A stretch of 64,000 nt of DNA from contig NZ_KB911581.1 in NCBI RefSeq assembly GCF_000383595.1, positions 2,672,265 through 2,736,264 on the forward strand, read 5' to 3'. The DNA comes from Streptomyces bottropensis ATCC 25435. GTDB taxonomy: Bacteria; Actinomycetota; Actinomycetes; Streptomycetales; Streptomycetaceae. A program made the position numbers and the translations under genes. The notes under the pieces were generated by a model. It searched no databases and was not told the origin of the DNA. It saw only the letters and a program-made list of their open reading frames with translations. Below, in pieces: positions 63,071 to 64,000 of the stretch (within the stretch, counting starts at the first letter, position 1; the number at the start of each line of letters is the position of its first letter).

Positions 63071-63874
63071 TCAGCCGCCCGTCCCCGAACTCGCCAGGGC
63101 CTCCGACAGCTCCACGGCCACCTGGCGCAGCACCGGCACGATGCGTTCCGTCGCCGCCTCGGTGACGCGTCCCGCCGGGCCGGAGATGGAGATGGCCGCG
63201 GCGGTGGGGGAGTTGGGGACGGAGACGGCCAGGCAGCGGACGCCGATCTCCTGTTCGTTGTCGTCGACCGCGTAGCCGAGGGTGCGGACGTCCTCCAGGG
63301 CGGCGAGGAAGCCGTCGGGGGTGGTGATCGTCTTGTCCGTGGCGGCCGGCATGCCCGTACGGGCCAGCAGGGCGCGGACCTCGTCGGCCGGGACGTCGGC
63401 GAGGAGGGCCTTGCCGACGCCGGTGGAGTGGGGCAGCACCCGGCGGCCCACCTCGGTGAACATCCGCATGGAGTGCTTGGACGGCACCTGGGCGACGTAC
63501 ACGATCTCGTCGCCGTCCAGGAGTGCCATGTTCGCCGTCTCGCCGGTCTCCTCCACCAGGCGCGCGAGGTAGGGACGCGCCCAGGTGCCGAGCAGCCGGG
63601 ACGCGGACTCGCCGAGGCGGATCAGGCGCGGGCCGAGGGCGTACCGCCGGTTGGACTGCTGGCGCACGTAGCCGCAGACGACCAGCGTGCGCATCAGCCG
63701 GTGGATGGTCGGCAGCGGCAGCCCGCTGCTCGCGGACAGCTCGCTGAGACCCACCTCGCCGCCGGCGTCCGCCATCCGCTCCAGCAGATCGAAGGCGCGC
63801 TCCAGGGACTGGACGCCACCGGAGGACGACTTGGTGGACTCGGTGGCGCTGGCGCTGGAGGTCGGCACGGGCAC
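63071..63874 (-). CDS. allR: IclR-family repressor, AllR-like
   Basis: 267 aa; GTG 63874 with AAAGGA 6 nt upstream. Winged-helix N-domain: VQSLERAFDLLERMADAGGE, LSELSASSGLPLPTIHRLMR, TLVVCGYVRQQSNRRYALGP. IclR effector domain: MALLDGDEIVYVAQVPSKHS, STGVGKALLADVPADEVRAL, GYAVDDNEQEIGVRCLAVSV. AllR of S. coelicolor controls allantoin and glyoxylate genes and its ligand is glyoxylate or allantoate. The gene neighbourhood and its own paired TTCC boxes make it the probable regulator of the four promoters listed. Confidence 0.92.
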   Translation of the reverse strand: MPVPTSSASATESTKSSSGGVQSLERAFDLLERMADAGGEVGLSELSASSGLPLPTIHRLMRTLVVCGYVRQQSNRRYALGPRLIRLGESASRLLGTWARPYLARLVEETGETANMALLDGDEIVYVAQVPSKHSMRMFTEVGRRVLPHSTGVGKALLADVPADEVRALLARTGMPAATDKTITTPDGFLAALEDVRTLGYAVDDNEQEIGVRCLAVSVPNSPTAAAISISGPAGRVTEAATERIVPVLRQVAVELSEALASSGTGG

Positions 63875-63946
63875 GGTCCTTTCGGATGGCAGGGAGGTCG
63901 CAGCCTACCGGGCAGTTCGCTGACTGCTCGCTTGTGCGTCACTACG

Positions 63947-63982
63947 TTCTGCTGAGTGGAACTCTAATTCCGTCTTGTGAAA
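63947..63982. promoter_or_regulatory. Paired AllR-type operators upstream of allR
   Basis: TTCTGCTGAGTGGAA (63947-63961) and TTCCGTCTTGTGAAA (63968-63982), starts 21 bp apart, 72 nt upstream of the allR start. The palindrome ATCCA-GAG-TGGAT follows near the window edge. Probably serves a divergent gene beyond the edge too. Confidence 0.78.
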
Positions 63983-64000
63983 ACATCCAGAGTGGATGCG

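Overview
The window is typical Streptomyces chromosome: very high GC, GC-rich third codon positions, many GTG starts, 4-bp ATGA/GTGA overlaps inside operons, and Streptomyces-type families (LAL regulators, SpoIIE-type phosphatases with ATPase domains, PaaX/IclR/HxlR regulators, secreted trypsin). No rRNA, tRNA or CRISPR array was seen. The 31-40 kb and 60-64 kb stretches have the gene content of the actinomycete urate/allantoin/glyoxylate locus.

Layout. 0-11.7 kb: ordinary accessory metabolism and signalling (acyltransferase-toroid fusion cut by the left edge, Ser/Thr kinase, SpoIIE/GAF/ATPase phosphatase, PaaX regulator, SDR, VOC protein, two alpha/beta hydrolases, MBL-fold hydrolase). 12.0-18.4 kb: a compact lower-GC island that reads as an antiphage/conflict locus. 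It holds a Crp/Fnr regulator, then a translationally coupled four-gene operon (class III nucleotide cyclase, pseudo-ATPase/helical-repeat protein, unknown protein, Pycsar-TM-like membrane effector), then a convergent AbiEii-like nucleotidyltransferase with a small partner. A near-perfect Crp box lies between the regulator and the operon. The cyclase and the pseudo-ATPase carry the same short GNVG-x-DFTY element. This is the most interesting part of the window.

18.7-30.1 kb: CorA transporter, winged-helix protein with a strong operator, secreted trypsin, a large LAL regulator, and a LuxR regulator divergent from two coupled acyl-CoA ligases. 30.1-40 kb: glyoxylate carboligase, tartronate semialdehyde reductase and hydroxypyruvate isomerase; then a small thiamine-binding-like protein, a YheO-type HTH protein, and the operon for urate to allantoin (uricase, HIU hydrolase, OHCU decarboxylase) plus 8-oxoguanine deaminase. 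Malate synthase, a Mo-cofactor cytidylyltransferase and an AllR-type IclR repressor lie at 60-64 kb. Four promoters (gcl, hyi, malate synthase, allR) each carry two 15-bp TTCY-N7-RRAW sites exactly 21 bp apart, which ties these genes into one regulon.

40-60 kb: GH89 alpha-N-acetylglucosaminidase divergent from an animal-type haem peroxidase, thioesterase, small phosphatases, methyltransferase, aminotransferase divergent from an HxlR regulator, a secreted VWA protein with a membrane partner, two divergent IucA/IucC siderophore synthetases, and a decayed patch (frameshifted DUF5994 gene, integrase remnant with a hexamer repeat) around a SpoIIE phosphatase, followed by a HipA-like kinase coupled to a SelW-like protein. 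Several convergent gene ends carry long perfect hairpins; the 1-kb gap after gcl is especially rich in inverted repeats.
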